Under the pieces are notes generated by a model. It did no database searches, was not told the origin of the DNA, and saw only the letters and a program-made list of their open reading frames with translations. A stretch of DNA of 64,000 nt from UBA4055 sp964648295. Its GTDB lineage: Bacteria > UBA4055. Of the stretch, positions 7,788 through 17,101 are shown one piece after another; position 1 is the first letter of the stretch, and each line of letters opens with the position of its first letter. Where the stretch lies: contig CAZYNH010000001.1 of assembly GCA_964648295.1 (NCBI GenBank), forward strand, positions 248,001 to 312,000, written 5' to 3'. The translations under genes and the position numbers were made by a program.

Positions 7788-7816
7788 TTGTTTTATACTG
7801 TCGAAAAGACTATATT
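7788..7816 (+). promoter_or_regulatory. Sigma70-type promoter for the first giant kinase
   Basis: TTGTTT (7788-7793), 17-bp spacer, TATATT (7811-7816). An imperfect inverted repeat AACT-7-AGTT (7822-7836) lies at the predicted start point. The leader to the TTG start at 7870 is about 45 nt. Confidence 0.6.
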
Positions 7817-7869
7817 TCACTAACTGTTATATAGTTCCGGTATTCCGCATTAAACGGGGGGCAGGCGGG

Positions 7870-10800
7870 TTGCTAGAGAAAGGAAAAATAATCGACTCTA
7901 TCTACAGGGTCGAGGAACATCTGGGCAGCGGGGCCCAGGGCGATATCTATCATGTAAAGACCGCGGCATCCGGTCTGAACCTTGCCCTGAAGCTGATCAG
8001 CGTCAGCGGCGAAGAGAAGAGCAAACTGGACGACATGATAGAATCCGTTAAGGAAGAGTTCACCATCATCAGGTCGCTCCACCACAAAAACATTATAAGC
8101 GTCTACGATTTCGGGTATGATAAAAAGCTTGGGAAATATTATTACACGATGGATTTTCTTCAGGGCTCAGACCTCAAAAAATATGTCTCGTCCACCCCGC
8201 ATGTAATTCATTTTCCCGAAGTGGTCTATCAGATCCTTGACGGGCTCAACTATCTTCATTCGAACAATATTATCCACTTTGATATCAAACCCGAGAATAT
8301 ATTTATTATCGACACGCCTCAGGGGCCTGTTGTAAAGATACTTGACTTCGGTCTTTCGGAGGTAAAGAAACACAATAAACAGAATTTTAATCTTAAAGGA
8401 ACGCTTTCATACCTTGCGCCGGAATTTTTTCTGAATCCGGAAAAAATAAGTCCGAAGATAGATCTCTACTCGCTTGGAATAACTCTGATCCATGTGAATA
8501 AGGGTGTTGTTGACGAAGATAATTCGTCAGTTCTGGCAAAAGGGAGCATAATAAAAGCCATCAATGAGCAGTATGAAAAGAATATGGAGCTTCTGGCGGA
8601 TTTCAGGGACAAAAAGGTTAGAGCGTTTATTTCCCAGCTCACAGAGAAGAACCCGGGCACCAGGATATCTTCTGCCGTAGAGGCGATAGTATCACTGAAC
8701 AGGATATTCAACACCGATTTCAAGATACCGGCCGTCCATCATATCACCTCATTTATAAACAACCCGAAATTCATACTCAGAGATGATATTTACAGGCATA
8801 TAAAAACTCTCAGGGACGGGGCGATAAAGAGAAAAGAGGGTAAATGTGTTCTTCTGTCCGGACCTGCGGGCGCCGGCAAGACAAAAATACTTTCCCAGCT
8901 TGTATTTCAGGCCGGGCTGGGTCTGGAAAAAATGCTCAGGATATATCTGAACGACAACACGAGCGAGGATTTTTTCATCGGCAAGCTGATCTTGAGAAAA
9001 ATATACAATATGTACAGAGATGAGATCAGTATTGAGGGCGATTTTGAAAAGATCAGCAAAGAAATCGATTCGATAATAGCCAATGAACAGGATTTTTCCT
9101 ATGTATATGATGTTATAATCAATTTCATATTCAAATGTTCAGCATCGGGCGAAGTAAAACTCTCCATACTTCTCGACAATTACGAGAGGTACGATACGGA
9201 ATCTATAAAATTCGTCAACAGATTCCTCAGCGCCAACAAGAATTCCGGGAATGTTTTTCTTGTCCTTTCGATAGCCACTGACAAGATGAATGAGACCGTT
9301 AAGCAGAATTACAGGCTTCTTGAGTACGATCCGGATGTTCAGAAGGTTGATGTTCCTCTCTTGACATACGAGGAAACGGAAAAGGCTGTAGCGATACTTT
9401 TGGGTAAAATAGGAAGTCTTCCCGAAGATTTTGTGAAAAAAGTGTACGATCATACAGGCGGGAACTTCAGGAAACTCATGACAGTAATAGATGAGTTTTT
9501 CCATGAGGGGGTATTGAGTTATGTTTCGGGATTTTTACTTTTCAGGGATCCGGTCAGGTTCAGTTCTATACTCCGCTCCTCTTCCGGAAGGTCGGCAAAG
9601 AATATAATCGACACTCTGGACCCCGACGAGATAAGCATTCTGAGGCTGCTCTGCGTCACGTTCAACAAACTCACTTTTGAGGAGATAAGGTCTTTAATTA
9701 ATGTCGCGGACTATGATCTGAAAAAATATCTCAGCAGGCTTTTCGAGCAGGATATAATAACCGGGTATCAGGGCCTGTACAAAGCTATAAGAAAGGAGGT
9801 AAAGGATTATGTTTTCAGAAAATGTTCGAGAGAGGACCTTGTAAACCTGTACTCCAAGATTATCGAACTTCCCCACGAGGATAAATTCAGCCAGTATTCG
9901 GTACTGCTTATCAAGTCGTTCATAAATCCCGGAAAAAGGCGGAACCTTGATGTGGTCGGTAAATATATAGACAAGATGATGAAAGTCGATTCCAACGACA
10001 ACCTGTATTACCTGCTGCTCAACAGTCTTAAAGTGGCCGAAGACAAAGAATTGAGGTTCAGGCTTGAGGTTAATTACGCCTATTACCTTACAAAAAAGGA
10101 TATGGATAAGGCGGTTAAACTTCTTGATAATCTGGACCGTCTGTACAGAAAAAAAGAAAGGCTGATCGAGAATAAAATAAGCTTTATCAGGCTTAAACTC
10201 AGAATGCTCGATTCAGATAAATGTAATTATAATGCTTCGGAATTCGTAAAGAACGCTCTCCCTGTAATGAAAGAGGGAATTAAAGACGACGATATGTATA
10301 CCGAGCTTTTGAATTTTATTAAAAAACTGCTTCAGTCGGGGGAATATTTCAGTCAGGGAGCCGAGATAATTTCAATGCTCGAAAGAGAATTTGAGATAGA
10401 CAGGAACATATCGTTTGAATACCCGAACACGGTCAGCGCCATGAAATTCATCTACGGTGTGATCGAATGGAAAGACGAATATGAAAGAATACTTGCCGGA
10501 TATATAAACGAGCATGTAAAGGCTCAGCTTCTGAACGGAAATTATTTCTTCCTTCTCAGGTCGGTAGCCCTCCTTTCCGAAAAAGGCTACATCAAGAACG
10601 ATTACAGTGAAAGGCTGAATTACGGGCTTGAAGTCGCGTACAGGCAGAAGCATATTGAGAATGTATTCGAAATGTACACGATCCTTTCAAACTACTACTA
10701 CTACAGAAACGAATATGAAAAATCGCTCTACTGGGACGAGAAAAAAGTGAACCTCAAGCAGAAGCTGAGAAAAGAGCTGACATCGGATGATATCGGCGAT

Positions 10801-11664
10801 ATAGCTACGGTCAAGGCTAATCTTTACTATCCGATAGGAGAGGTTTTAGACCTAATGCAGGAAACGAGAAGGCAGGCCAAGGAGAAGAACGAGCTTTCAA
10901 CATATATCACATACCTGACCAATGAGTTTATCATCCTGCACAGAAAGGGAGATTTCAGATCCGCGAAATTTACTATAAGAAAGGCTTATCTTTACTTCAG
11001 GGCGATACCGGAAGTCGAGCTCATAAGGCATTACGAAAGGGTCGCAAGGTATTTTCCGGAGGTGTTCTCAAAGGACGAGTCCATGCAGGATATTGGAAAG
11101 CTGAGGTCGGACGGTACGATATCCGAAGAAGCCTCCGTAAAGCTGACAGAACTGGCGGAAAAATATTATGAGTACAATATCTGCTACAGATGGTCCCCCG
11201 ACAGGGTGGATGAGGTTCTCTCAGGCAGCATCGAACTTGAGACACCCATGATGCTCCTTCACTACCTGAAATTAAATAAAAGGCTTCCTGAAGTTAGCAG
11301 GGTGATGGGGAAAATAGAGGGCAGGTTCTTCAATCCGGAGTGCACGGGTGATTACCTTGTGTTCAAGGTAACCAAATTCATGCTCACAAAGGAAAAATCT
11401 CTTATAGAAACGATCTTTGAATACTCAAGAAAGCTGCATATTGCCGGATATGTGATGATAAACATATACACGATAATACCTTTCATGGAATTTTCGCTGA
11501 TGGTGAACGTTCCCAAGGAATACCTCACAAAATTTATCGATCTTTATGAGGAGATAAGGAATTATCTGTATGAATATATGGATGAAACACAGATGAAACT
11601 TTTTGAATCCACTTATTTTTTCAGGCGCGGAAAGAAGATCATTGAATATTTCAATAAACTCTGA
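7870..11664 (+). CDS. Giant Ser/Thr protein kinase fused to AAA/STAND-type ATPase and helical-repeat region
   Basis: 1264 aa, TTG start after a G-rich SD. The N-terminal Hanks-type kinase (about 10-275) has glycine loop LGSGAQGDIY, Lys41 in LALKLIS, HFDIKPENIF (136-145), DFGL and LAPE. HRD is HFD, so it is a non-RD kinase. The P-loop GPAGAGKT (331-338) and Walker-B-like LSILLDNYERY mark an AAA_16/NACHT-like ATPase. About 600-1260 is helical and TPR-like. No membrane segment is seen, so it is probably a cytosolic signalling scaffold. It shares its architecture with the protein at 47822-51586. Its stop codon lies one base from that of the convergent lipoprotein gene. Confidence 0.87.
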   Translation: MLEKGKIIDSIYRVEEHLGSGAQGDIYHVKTAASGLNLALKLISVSGEEKSKLDDMIESVKEEFTIIRSLHHKNIISVYDFGYDKKLGKYYYTMDFLQGSDLKKYVSSTPHVIHFPEVVYQILDGLNYLHSNNIIHFDIKPENIFIIDTPQGPVVKILDFGLSEVKKHNKQNFNLKGTLSYLAPEFFLNPEKISPKIDLYSLGITLIHVNKGVVDEDNSSVLAKGSIIKAINEQYEKNMELLADFRDKKVRAFISQLTEKNPGTRISSAVEAIVSLNRIFNTDFKIPAVHHITSFINNPKFILRDDIYRHIKTLRDGAIKRKEGKCVLLSGPAGAGKTKILSQLVFQAGLGLEKMLRIYLNDNTSEDFFIGKLILRKIYNMYRDEISIEGDFEKISKEIDSIIANEQDFSYVYDVIINFIFKCSASGEVKLSILLDNYERYDTESIKFVNRFLSANKNSGNVFLVLSIATDKMNETVKQNYRLLEYDPDVQKVDVPLLTYEETEKAVAILLGKIGSLPEDFVKKVYDHTGGNFRKLMTVIDEFFHEGVLSYVSGFLLFRDPVRFSSILRSSSGRSAKNIIDTLDPDEISILRLLCVTFNKLTFEEIRSLINVADYDLKKYLSRLFEQDIITGYQGLYKAIRKEVKDYVFRKCSREDLVNLYSKIIELPHEDKFSQYSVLLIKSFINPGKRRNLDVVGKYIDKMMKVDSNDNLYYLLLNSLKVAEDKELRFRLEVNYAYYLTKKDMDKAVKLLDNLDRLYRKKERLIENKISFIRLKLRMLDSDKCNYNASEFVKNALPVMKEGIKDDDMYTELLNFIKKLLQSGEYFSQGAEIISMLEREFEIDRNISFEYPNTVSAMKFIYGVIEWKDEYERILAGYINEHVKAQLLNGNYFFLLRSVALLSEKGYIKNDYSERLNYGLEVAYRQKHIENVFEMYTILSNYYYYRNEYEKSLYWDEKKVNLKQKLRKELTSDDIGDIATVKANLYYPIGEVLDLMQETRRQAKEKNELSTYITYLTNEFIILHRKGDFRSAKFTIRKAYLYFRAIPEVELIRHYERVARYFPEVFSKDESMQDIGKLRSDGTISEEASVKLTELAEKYYEYNICYRWSPDRVDEVLSGSIELETPMMLLHYLKLNKRLPEVSRVMGKIEGRFFNPECTGDYLVFKVTKFMLTKEKSLIETIFEYSRKLHIAGYVMINIYTIIPFMEFSLMVNVPKEYLTKFIDLYEEIRNYLYEYMDETQMKLFESTYFFRRGKKIIEYFNKL

Positions 11665-11665
11665 T

Positions 11666-12208
11666 CTATTTTCTGACCCACTCGCCCTTTTTGTTTCTGT
11701 AAAATGTTCTGGCGGGAGACTCCGACAGGTTCATATTGAAAAAAGAAGCGTAAACCTCTTCTGGATTAGAGTTGTACCTAGCATCCGTTTCAATAATTCT
11801 TTTCATAATAAGTGAGCGCGCCTTATTTTCTCTCTCAAACACTCTCCACGCGTTTTCCCTGAACACCTTATCGAGTTTTTCAAGCGCTTTTTTGTCCGAT
11901 ATGTCCAGAAGTCCGTTCAGATCTTCTCCGAATATGCCTTTTATTTTCATTTCGTTCACATCGTCTTTCAGAAATTCCCTGTCTCTGACGGCCTCCAGCA
12001 CATCGCGCCTGTCAGCCGTTATCTTAAGATTACCGTCGCCTCTTTCAGACGCGACCATCCATGCGTCCTCCCGGATCTTCGCGTATTCGCCCATCACCTG
12101 ATTTTCCAGAGCCGTCTTCTCTCCCGTTATCCTGATGTCGGGTATTTTTACCGTGCATGCGGATAAGATAAAAAGAAAAATAGGTATATAACTATATCCT
12201 GTCTTCAT
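11666..12208 (-). CDS. DUF1318/YdbL-like lipoprotein
   Basis: 180 aa. The signal peptide ends in a lipobox (FILSAC), so it is probably lipid-anchored. ALENQVMGEY, then DAWMVASER, matches the pattern of DUF1318 lipoproteins, which often accompany YnbE/YdbH-type envelope proteins. The C-terminal part repeatedly shows Ala/Glu/Arg-rich helices and ends in FYRNKKGEWVRK. The start overlaps the stop of dapB by four bases (ATGA), implying translational coupling. Function in the envelope is unknown. Confidence 0.7.
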   Translation of the reverse strand: MKTGYSYIPIFLFILSACTVKIPDIRITGEKTALENQVMGEYAKIREDAWMVASERGDGNLKITADRRDVLEAVRDREFLKDDVNEMKIKGIFGEDLNGLLDISDKKALEKLDKVFRENAWRVFERENKARSLIMKRIIETDARYNSNPEEVYASFFNMNLSESPARTFYRNKKGEWVRK

Positions 12209-12969
12209 ATTCTGAAAAGATCATCCATACCGTACATTCCGTTCTCAGAACGGCCCACAATAAACTCTACGGCGCGGAATACTCCGGCGGCGAAAGTTTT
12301 TCTGGAGGTTGCTTTGTGCGTCAGTTCAAGCCGTTCGCCGTTCCCGGCGAATATCACTTTGTGATCACCGACGACATCGCCGCCCCTCAGCGTGTGGATC
12401 GCGATCTCAGACCGGCCGCGCGGTCCGTAAGTTCCCTTTCTGCCGTATATCACGCTGAAGTCCGGGTTCGATCTTAAAAGAATGTCCCTCAGCTTCAGCG
12501 CGGTCCCGCTCGGGGCATCGGCCTTCTGGTTGTGATGCATTTCCAGCATCTCGATATCGTAGTCGTCCCTGGCCAGCTCTGAAATGGTTCCGAGCATTCT
12601 GCCGAGAATATATATACCCAGAGAAAAGTTCGGGGAATAAAAAACCCTTCCCTTACCGGCTATAGCGCTAAGCTCGTTCATCTCGTTTTCGTCAAATCCG
12701 GTGGTTCCGGTTACGAACGGCTTATTATTCTCAACGCAAATTTTAAGATGTTCCAGCGTGGATTTTTTGGATGTAAAGTCAACAACTACATCGATATCGT
12801 CGTGATCTATCACATCAGCCAGTTTTATTCCCATACCCAGATTTGTCAGCAGGCATTTTTCGGGGGTCTCGATTATATATGAGATGTTATAACGGTCCGA
12901 ACCCCCGCAGAAATCGGTAATGGTCCTGCCCATTCTGCCGTAGCCGCCGCAAAGAGCTATGTTGATCAT
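12205..12969 (-). CDS. dapB: 4-hydroxy-tetrahydrodipicolinate reductase
   Basis: 254 aa, normal length. Catalyses NAD(P)H-dependent reduction in the diaminopimelate/lysine pathway. Seen: Rossmann loop GGYGRMGR at the N-terminus, VVVDFTS, FVTGTTGF, the catalytic block EMHHNQKADAPSGTALKL (His-His plus Lys) and HTLRGGDVVGDHKV. The frame is intact. It is first in a two-gene unit with the lipoprotein gene. No other dap gene adjoins it. Confidence 0.95.
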   Translation of the reverse strand: MINIALCGGYGRMGRTITDFCGGSDRYNISYIIETPEKCLLTNLGMGIKLADVIDHDDIDVVVDFTSKKSTLEHLKICVENNKPFVTGTTGFDENEMNELSAIAGKGRVFYSPNFSLGIYILGRMLGTISELARDDYDIEMLEMHHNQKADAPSGTALKLRDILLRSNPDFSVIYGRKGTYGPRGRSEIAIHTLRGGDVVGDHKVIFAGNGERLELTHKATSRKTFAAGVFRAVEFIVGRSENGMYGMDDLFRI

Positions 12970-13051
12970 TTATGCCTCCGGGTTTTCTTTTGCGTAATAT
13001 ATGGATTAGTTCCGTTTTATTCAAGCGGAATGTTTTTTAACATCCGGCGGG

Positions 13052-13777
13052 TCAGAATACATATTTGCCGTATGTTCTGAGTCTTTTTATCCAGCTCTGA
13101 TAGAACAGCGTCTCCTTTCTTTCAGGCGGAGAGTTCTCTATTCTGCGGGTAAGTACATCAAGAGCGGAGTCGGCAAAACCATCCACAGAATAGCGCGTTA
13201 TCCCGTCAAGCACCTGAAGAAGCCCCCAGCCCTCGTTCTTATATCTTTCGGACGGATCAAGCCCTGTGCCTTTGAAATTCAAATAGTCGATTATCGCGAA
13301 CCTGCCTTCAGGCGTGGCCGAGATCTCCTGAAGAGGGGTTTTAAGTTTCGGATTATCATTTAAAATATCCATGATAGAATCCATGCCTCTCGAGATTATG
13401 AAAGACGCCTGCAGATATGTCGTGGTAAGGAGCCACTGTATGATTTCGGTTTTTTCAGGCGCGCTGTCAAGTTCTGTCCTGCTCTTCCAGGGGCATCCGG
13501 AATTAATATTGCCCAGAATTATTTCCGGAACGGCCTGTTTTCTTGTTAGATAGAATTTTATTAGATCGGGGAACTGCTCCACGAAAGGGACGGACACATT
13601 TTCCGGAAGCCAGATGAAATGCCCGATGCCGAAGGCCGGGAATTCCTCTTTAGGGCTCCACCACACAAGAAAATCCTTTTCCGATCCGCACTCGTTTTCA
13701 AACAAACCTGTCCCTATCCTGCTGAACTCCTCCCTTGAGATATTCCTGAAATTTTCAATAAAATCATGTTCATCCAT
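13052..13777 (-). CDS. Conserved protein of unknown function (NEC...GIGHFIW family)
   Basis: 241 aa, no signal peptide. I recall this as a conserved uncharacterised family with landmarks IGTGLFENECGSEKDFLVWW, EFPAFGIGHFIWLPE, NEGWGLLQVL and the C-terminal NSPPERKE. The ENEC...W...GIGH pattern, with a Glu before a Trp and a Gly-rich loop, recalls lysozyme-like folds. A catalytic role is only a guess. It overlaps the 5-formyl-THF cyclo-ligase gene by eight bases, so the two are co-transcribed. Confidence 0.65.
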   Translation of the reverse strand: MDEHDFIENFRNISREEFSRIGTGLFENECGSEKDFLVWWSPKEEFPAFGIGHFIWLPENVSVPFVEQFPDLIKFYLTRKQAVPEIILGNINSGCPWKSRTELDSAPEKTEIIQWLLTTTYLQASFIISRGMDSIMDILNDNPKLKTPLQEISATPEGRFAIIDYLNFKGTGLDPSERYKNEGWGLLQVLDGITRYSVDGFADSALDVLTRRIENSPPERKETLFYQSWIKRLRTYGKYVF

Positions 13778-14327
13778 ATATAACCTCGTCCATTTTTATA
13801 TCATGCGGCTCTACAGGCACTTCTTCCAGATACTGGAAATCGTAGCAGATGCCGATTAATTTCGCCTTACCCTTGATTTTGTGAAGAATCCTGTCGTAAT
13901 AAGCTTTTCCTCTGCCCATTCTGTTATTGAGAGAGTCAAATGCGATCCCGGGAACAACGGCGATATCAATGATCTCAAGATCGCTGAAAGGCGTTCCGTC
14001 AGGTTCCGGGATATTGTAAATATCCCCGGATACAAGATTGTGCGTTCCGGTGAATTCTTTTAAGTGAAGCTCATCGCCGTTTATCCCCGGAAGAATGAAC
14101 CGCTTTCTGTCTGACCATTTTATAATAAAATCCCTGGTATCCACCTCGTCGTCCATAGACCAGAAGATAAATACTGTTCCGGCCTTAATAAAATCAGGAT
14201 GTTCCTCGAGTTTTTTCAGAACGGCATCAGATTTTTTCCTTCTCAGGTCGGCAGAGATATCCTTCTTAATCAGCCTGATCTGTTTCCGCAGTTCTTTTTT
14301 ATATTCTTTTATATTTTCGCTGATCAT
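13770..14327 (-). CDS. 5-formyltetrahydrofolate cyclo-ligase
   Basis: 185 aa. ATP-dependent conversion of 5-formyl-THF to 5,10-methenyl-THF. Seen: KKELRKQIRLIKKDIS with the ATP-binding basic helix, IFWSMDDEVDT, the PGIAFD motif, and NRMGRGKAYYDRIL, the G(R/M)GxGYYDR-type signature. ICYDFQYLEEVPVEPHDIKM is the usual C-terminal block. First gene of a minus-strand pair with the conserved unknown protein. Confidence 0.92.
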   Translation of the reverse strand: MISENIKEYKKELRKQIRLIKKDISADLRRKKSDAVLKKLEEHPDFIKAGTVFIFWSMDDEVDTRDFIIKWSDRKRFILPGINGDELHLKEFTGTHNLVSGDIYNIPEPDGTPFSDLEIIDIAVVPGIAFDSLNNRMGRGKAYYDRILHKIKGKAKLIGICYDFQYLEEVPVEPHDIKMDEVIYG

Positions 14328-14422
14328 CCGCTATCCAAAATTGTTAACGCTGTAATATAAAGAATTAATTTTGTTAGGGGGAGAAAATTGTTTATTTTAC
14401 GATAAATAATCTGACGGGACAG

Positions 14423-15196
14423 ATGAGGGCGGATGAAGCGGTAAAATATCTCAAAGATAATTTAGACACTGCTAATGTAAGCGTCGCGATAGTCCTGGGC
14501 AGCGGACTGGCTTTTGCGGAGGACGAACTGGAAAATCCTGCTTATGTGAGAACATCCGATATACCGGGATATCCCAGATCGACCGTTATGGGGCACAAAG
14601 GTACGGTTACGTCGGGTTCATACAAAGGGAAAAAGATTCTTGTAATGGCCGGCAGGGTCCATTATTATGAAGGCTATAATTATGAACAGGTCGTTTTCCC
14701 GGTAGATATTCTTGCCGCACTTGGAGTAAAGAAACTTCTTTTAACCAACGCCGCCGGAGGAATAAACAAAGGTCACGGACCCGGAACGATGGTGGCGCTA
14801 GAAAAATATGTAGCGCCGTTCTCAGAGAGATACAGGCAGGCCGTGCCCGGACCTTATTCGGAAGAATTGAACAGTATTCTGGAAGAATCGGGGCGTAGAA
14901 CAGGGAGCCGTATCGTGCGCGGCTGCTATGCCTACATGACCGGCCCGAGTTTCGAAACAAAGGCGGAGATAGAGTATGTCAGGCTTTTGGGAGCGGACAC
15001 TGTGGGCATGTCCACTGTGCCCGAGACGGTGAGGGCGAAAGAGCTCGGCATTGAAACCGCGTGCGTCTCACGCGTCTCGAACTTTGCCGCCGGCATAACG
15101 GGCGCTCCGCTTTCCCACACCGAGGTCCTTGAGGCCGCAAGATCGTCGCAGGAAGGCTTCATCTCTCTATTAAAAGAGTTCATAACTTTACTTTAG
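14423..15196 (+). CDS. Purine nucleoside phosphorylase (trimeric PNP family)
   Basis: 257 aa. Phosphorolysis of purine nucleosides. Seen: phosphate-binding VLGSGLAF, HKGTVTSG, AGRVHYYEGY, LTNAAGGIN, AYMTGPSFETKAEIEYVRLL, and VGMSTVPETVRAKELG, all standard for PNP/MTAP type I enzymes. The C-terminus has SRVSNFAAGI, then LSHTEVLEAA. SD is weak (GACGGGACAG). It starts a plus-strand run with the IMPACT, CNNM and propeller genes, 28 bases ahead of the next gene. Confidence 0.93.
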   Translation: MRADEAVKYLKDNLDTANVSVAIVLGSGLAFAEDELENPAYVRTSDIPGYPRSTVMGHKGTVTSGSYKGKKILVMAGRVHYYEGYNYEQVVFPVDILAALGVKKLLLTNAAGGINKGHGPGTMVALEKYVAPFSERYRQAVPGPYSEELNSILEESGRRTGSRIVRGCYAYMTGPSFETKAEIEYVRLLGADTVGMSTVPETVRAKELGIETACVSRVSNFAAGITGAPLSHTEVLEAARSSQEGFISLLKEFITLL

Positions 15197-15224
15197 ACTG
15201 CCGGTTACTTATATTTAGCGTGTT

Positions 15225-15842
15225 ATGGAGAAAGAACTGTATACAACCGTTAAAGGTTATGCCGAAAAGGAGATCGAAAAGATAAAAGGATCAAGATTTA
15301 TCGGCAGGATCTATGGTATAAATGATAAAGATGAAGCCGAACTGCTACTCGATGCGGCCCGGAAAAAGTACTACGACGCGACCCACAACTGCTTCGCCTA
15401 CACCTGCGGAACAGGCGGAGGCCGCGCTGCGCGCTCCTCCGACGACGGCGAGCCGTCCGGCACTGCCGGCCGGCCTATCCAGGCGGTCTTGGACGGCAGC
15501 GGTCTGTCAAATGCGCTGCTGATCGTGACGAGATATTACGGGGGCACAAACCTCGGCACAGGCGGACTTATTAAAGCCTATACCGAAGCAGCAAAAACGG
15601 TAATAGAGTCCGCAGAAAAAATTACAGTCGAGATCTGCGAGACCGCCGAATTTTCATATAAATATGACAGTACCAGCATGGTAATGAACCTTATAAACAA
15701 ATACGGGGCTTCGGTAAAATCTGAAAATTTCGGGCAGGAAGGCCCGGTCGTTAAGATAAGGATAAACAGAGGATTTTCATCTGATTTTATAAGAGATATA
15801 TTCGAAAAGAGCAACGGCGCTGTGAAGGTCAAAATATGCTGA
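15225..15842 (+). CDS. IMPACT/YigZ-family protein
   Basis: 205 aa. The N-terminal UPF0029 domain shows KGSRFIGRIY, THNCFAYTCG, SDDGEPSGTAGRPI, VTRYYGGTNLGTGGLIKAY, the defining IMPACT motif. The C-terminal DUF1949-like ferredoxin-fold domain follows (about 138-205). YigZ-type proteins are widespread and linked to translation regulation or proline peptide processing, but the bacterial role is not settled. Its 3' end overlaps the start of the CNNM gene by seven bases. Confidence 0.92.
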   Translation: MEKELYTTVKGYAEKEIEKIKGSRFIGRIYGINDKDEAELLLDAARKKYYDATHNCFAYTCGTGGGRAARSSDDGEPSGTAGRPIQAVLDGSGLSNALLIVTRYYGGTNLGTGGLIKAYTEAAKTVIESAEKITVEICETAEFSYKYDSTSMVMNLINKYGASVKSENFGQEGPVVKIRINRGFSSDFIRDIFEKSNGAVKVKIC

Positions 15843-17101
15843 TAGTGCTGATCACAATAGCTTTTTTGGCATCGGCCTTCTTTTCTATGTCCGAGATCGT
15901 TTATACAGTAGTAGACAGGATCAAGGTGCGCGTATGGGCCAAAGCGGGATCGCCTGCAGCGGTAAAAACAAAAAAAATGGTCAGGAACCCCGATAATTTC
16001 CTTGTGCCTATACTTGTCGGGAACAATATCGCGAATGTGGCTTACGCTACTTTCTTTGCCTATCTGGTCGCCGGCATGGAATGGAATATCTCCGGTATAC
16101 AGCTGACATTATTTGAGACGGTCCTTCTGGTCATTTTCGCGGAGATGATCCCAAAGCTATCAGGAAGAAAATTCTCGGACAGTCTGGCGCTCAAGCTGAT
16201 ATATCCGTTCTGGATCATAAGTAAAATTCTTTCGCCGGCCACATATATCGTGGGCAGATTGAGCACAAAGATAATGAAAATCATAGGGATACAGAACGGC
16301 AGGAGCGCATGGGTGATGATATCAAGAAGTGATATCGCGGGTATTGTCAGTCAGGCGGTCATGACCGAAACGGTAAAGAAGAGAGATGCCCGGATAATAA
16401 AAAAAGTACTATATCTTGAGCAGATGAAGATAAAGGAAATAATGCTTCACAGAAAGAATATAATAGCCGTTGATATTAACAGCCCCGTATACAAGCTGAA
16501 AAAAATGGTGATGCTCACCTCTTTTTCAAAGATAATTATCTATGAGAACGGACTGGACAACATAGCGGGCGTTGTTTTCGTGAGAGATCTGCTTGGCGAA
16601 GTAAAGGAGATAAGAGAAGTAGTCCGGCCGGCCCTCTTCATACCGGAAAATACCAGCGTTCTTGCACTCTTCAAGACATTTAAGAAAGAGAAGGCGTCGA
16701 TCTGCGTAGTGATAGACGAGTTCGGCGGGTGTGTGGGTATAGTGACAATGCATGATATACTTGAGCTTATTGTGGGAAAGGTTGACGATCCTCACGACAG
16801 CAAAGGTTCCGACAGAGGTATTATATACAGGCCGGAAAGGAGGATATTCATAATTAACGGCTCGGCAGACCCCGAGGAACTTTACGGTATGATAAAAAGT
16901 ATCACAGGACGTGAACAGGCCATTCTGGCAAAGGAGTATGAAACTGTGAACGGATATTTGATTAACAGGCTCAAGAGAATACCTGTTCAGGGCGAGAAGG
17001 TTTTTCTGGACGGTATGGAATACAAGATAGTGAAAGCGAAAAAGAACTTTATTGAAACTGTAATTCTTAAACTTCCCGGGACGGAGGCGGAGAATAAATG
17101 A
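15836..17101 (+). CDS. CNNM/CorC-family membrane protein (DUF21, CBS pair, CorC_HlyC)
   Basis: 421 aa. The DUF21/CNNM membrane domain (about 1-165) opens with LIVLITIAFLASAFFSMSE, the Ser-Glu-rich first helix of magnesium-exporting CNNM proteins. Two CBS motifs follow (about 195-320; HRKNIIAVD, ICVVIDEFGGCVGIVTMHDI). A C-terminal CorC_HlyC FAD-like domain covers about 335-415. Role is probably Mg2+/Co2+ efflux or homeostasis at the inner membrane. Co-transcribed with the IMPACT gene (7-base overlap) and the propeller gene (4-base overlap). Confidence 0.9.
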   Translation: MLIVLITIAFLASAFFSMSEIVYTVVDRIKVRVWAKAGSPAAVKTKKMVRNPDNFLVPILVGNNIANVAYATFFAYLVAGMEWNISGIQLTLFETVLLVIFAEMIPKLSGRKFSDSLALKLIYPFWIISKILSPATYIVGRLSTKIMKIIGIQNGRSAWVMISRSDIAGIVSQAVMTETVKKRDARIIKKVLYLEQMKIKEIMLHRKNIIAVDINSPVYKLKKMVMLTSFSKIIIYENGLDNIAGVVFVRDLLGEVKEIREVVRPALFIPENTSVLALFKTFKKEKASICVVIDEFGGCVGIVTMHDILELIVGKVDDPHDSKGSDRGIIYRPERRIFIINGSADPEELYGMIKSITGREQAILAKEYETVNGYLINRLKRIPVQGEKVFLDGMEYKIVKAKKNFIETVILKLPGTEAENK

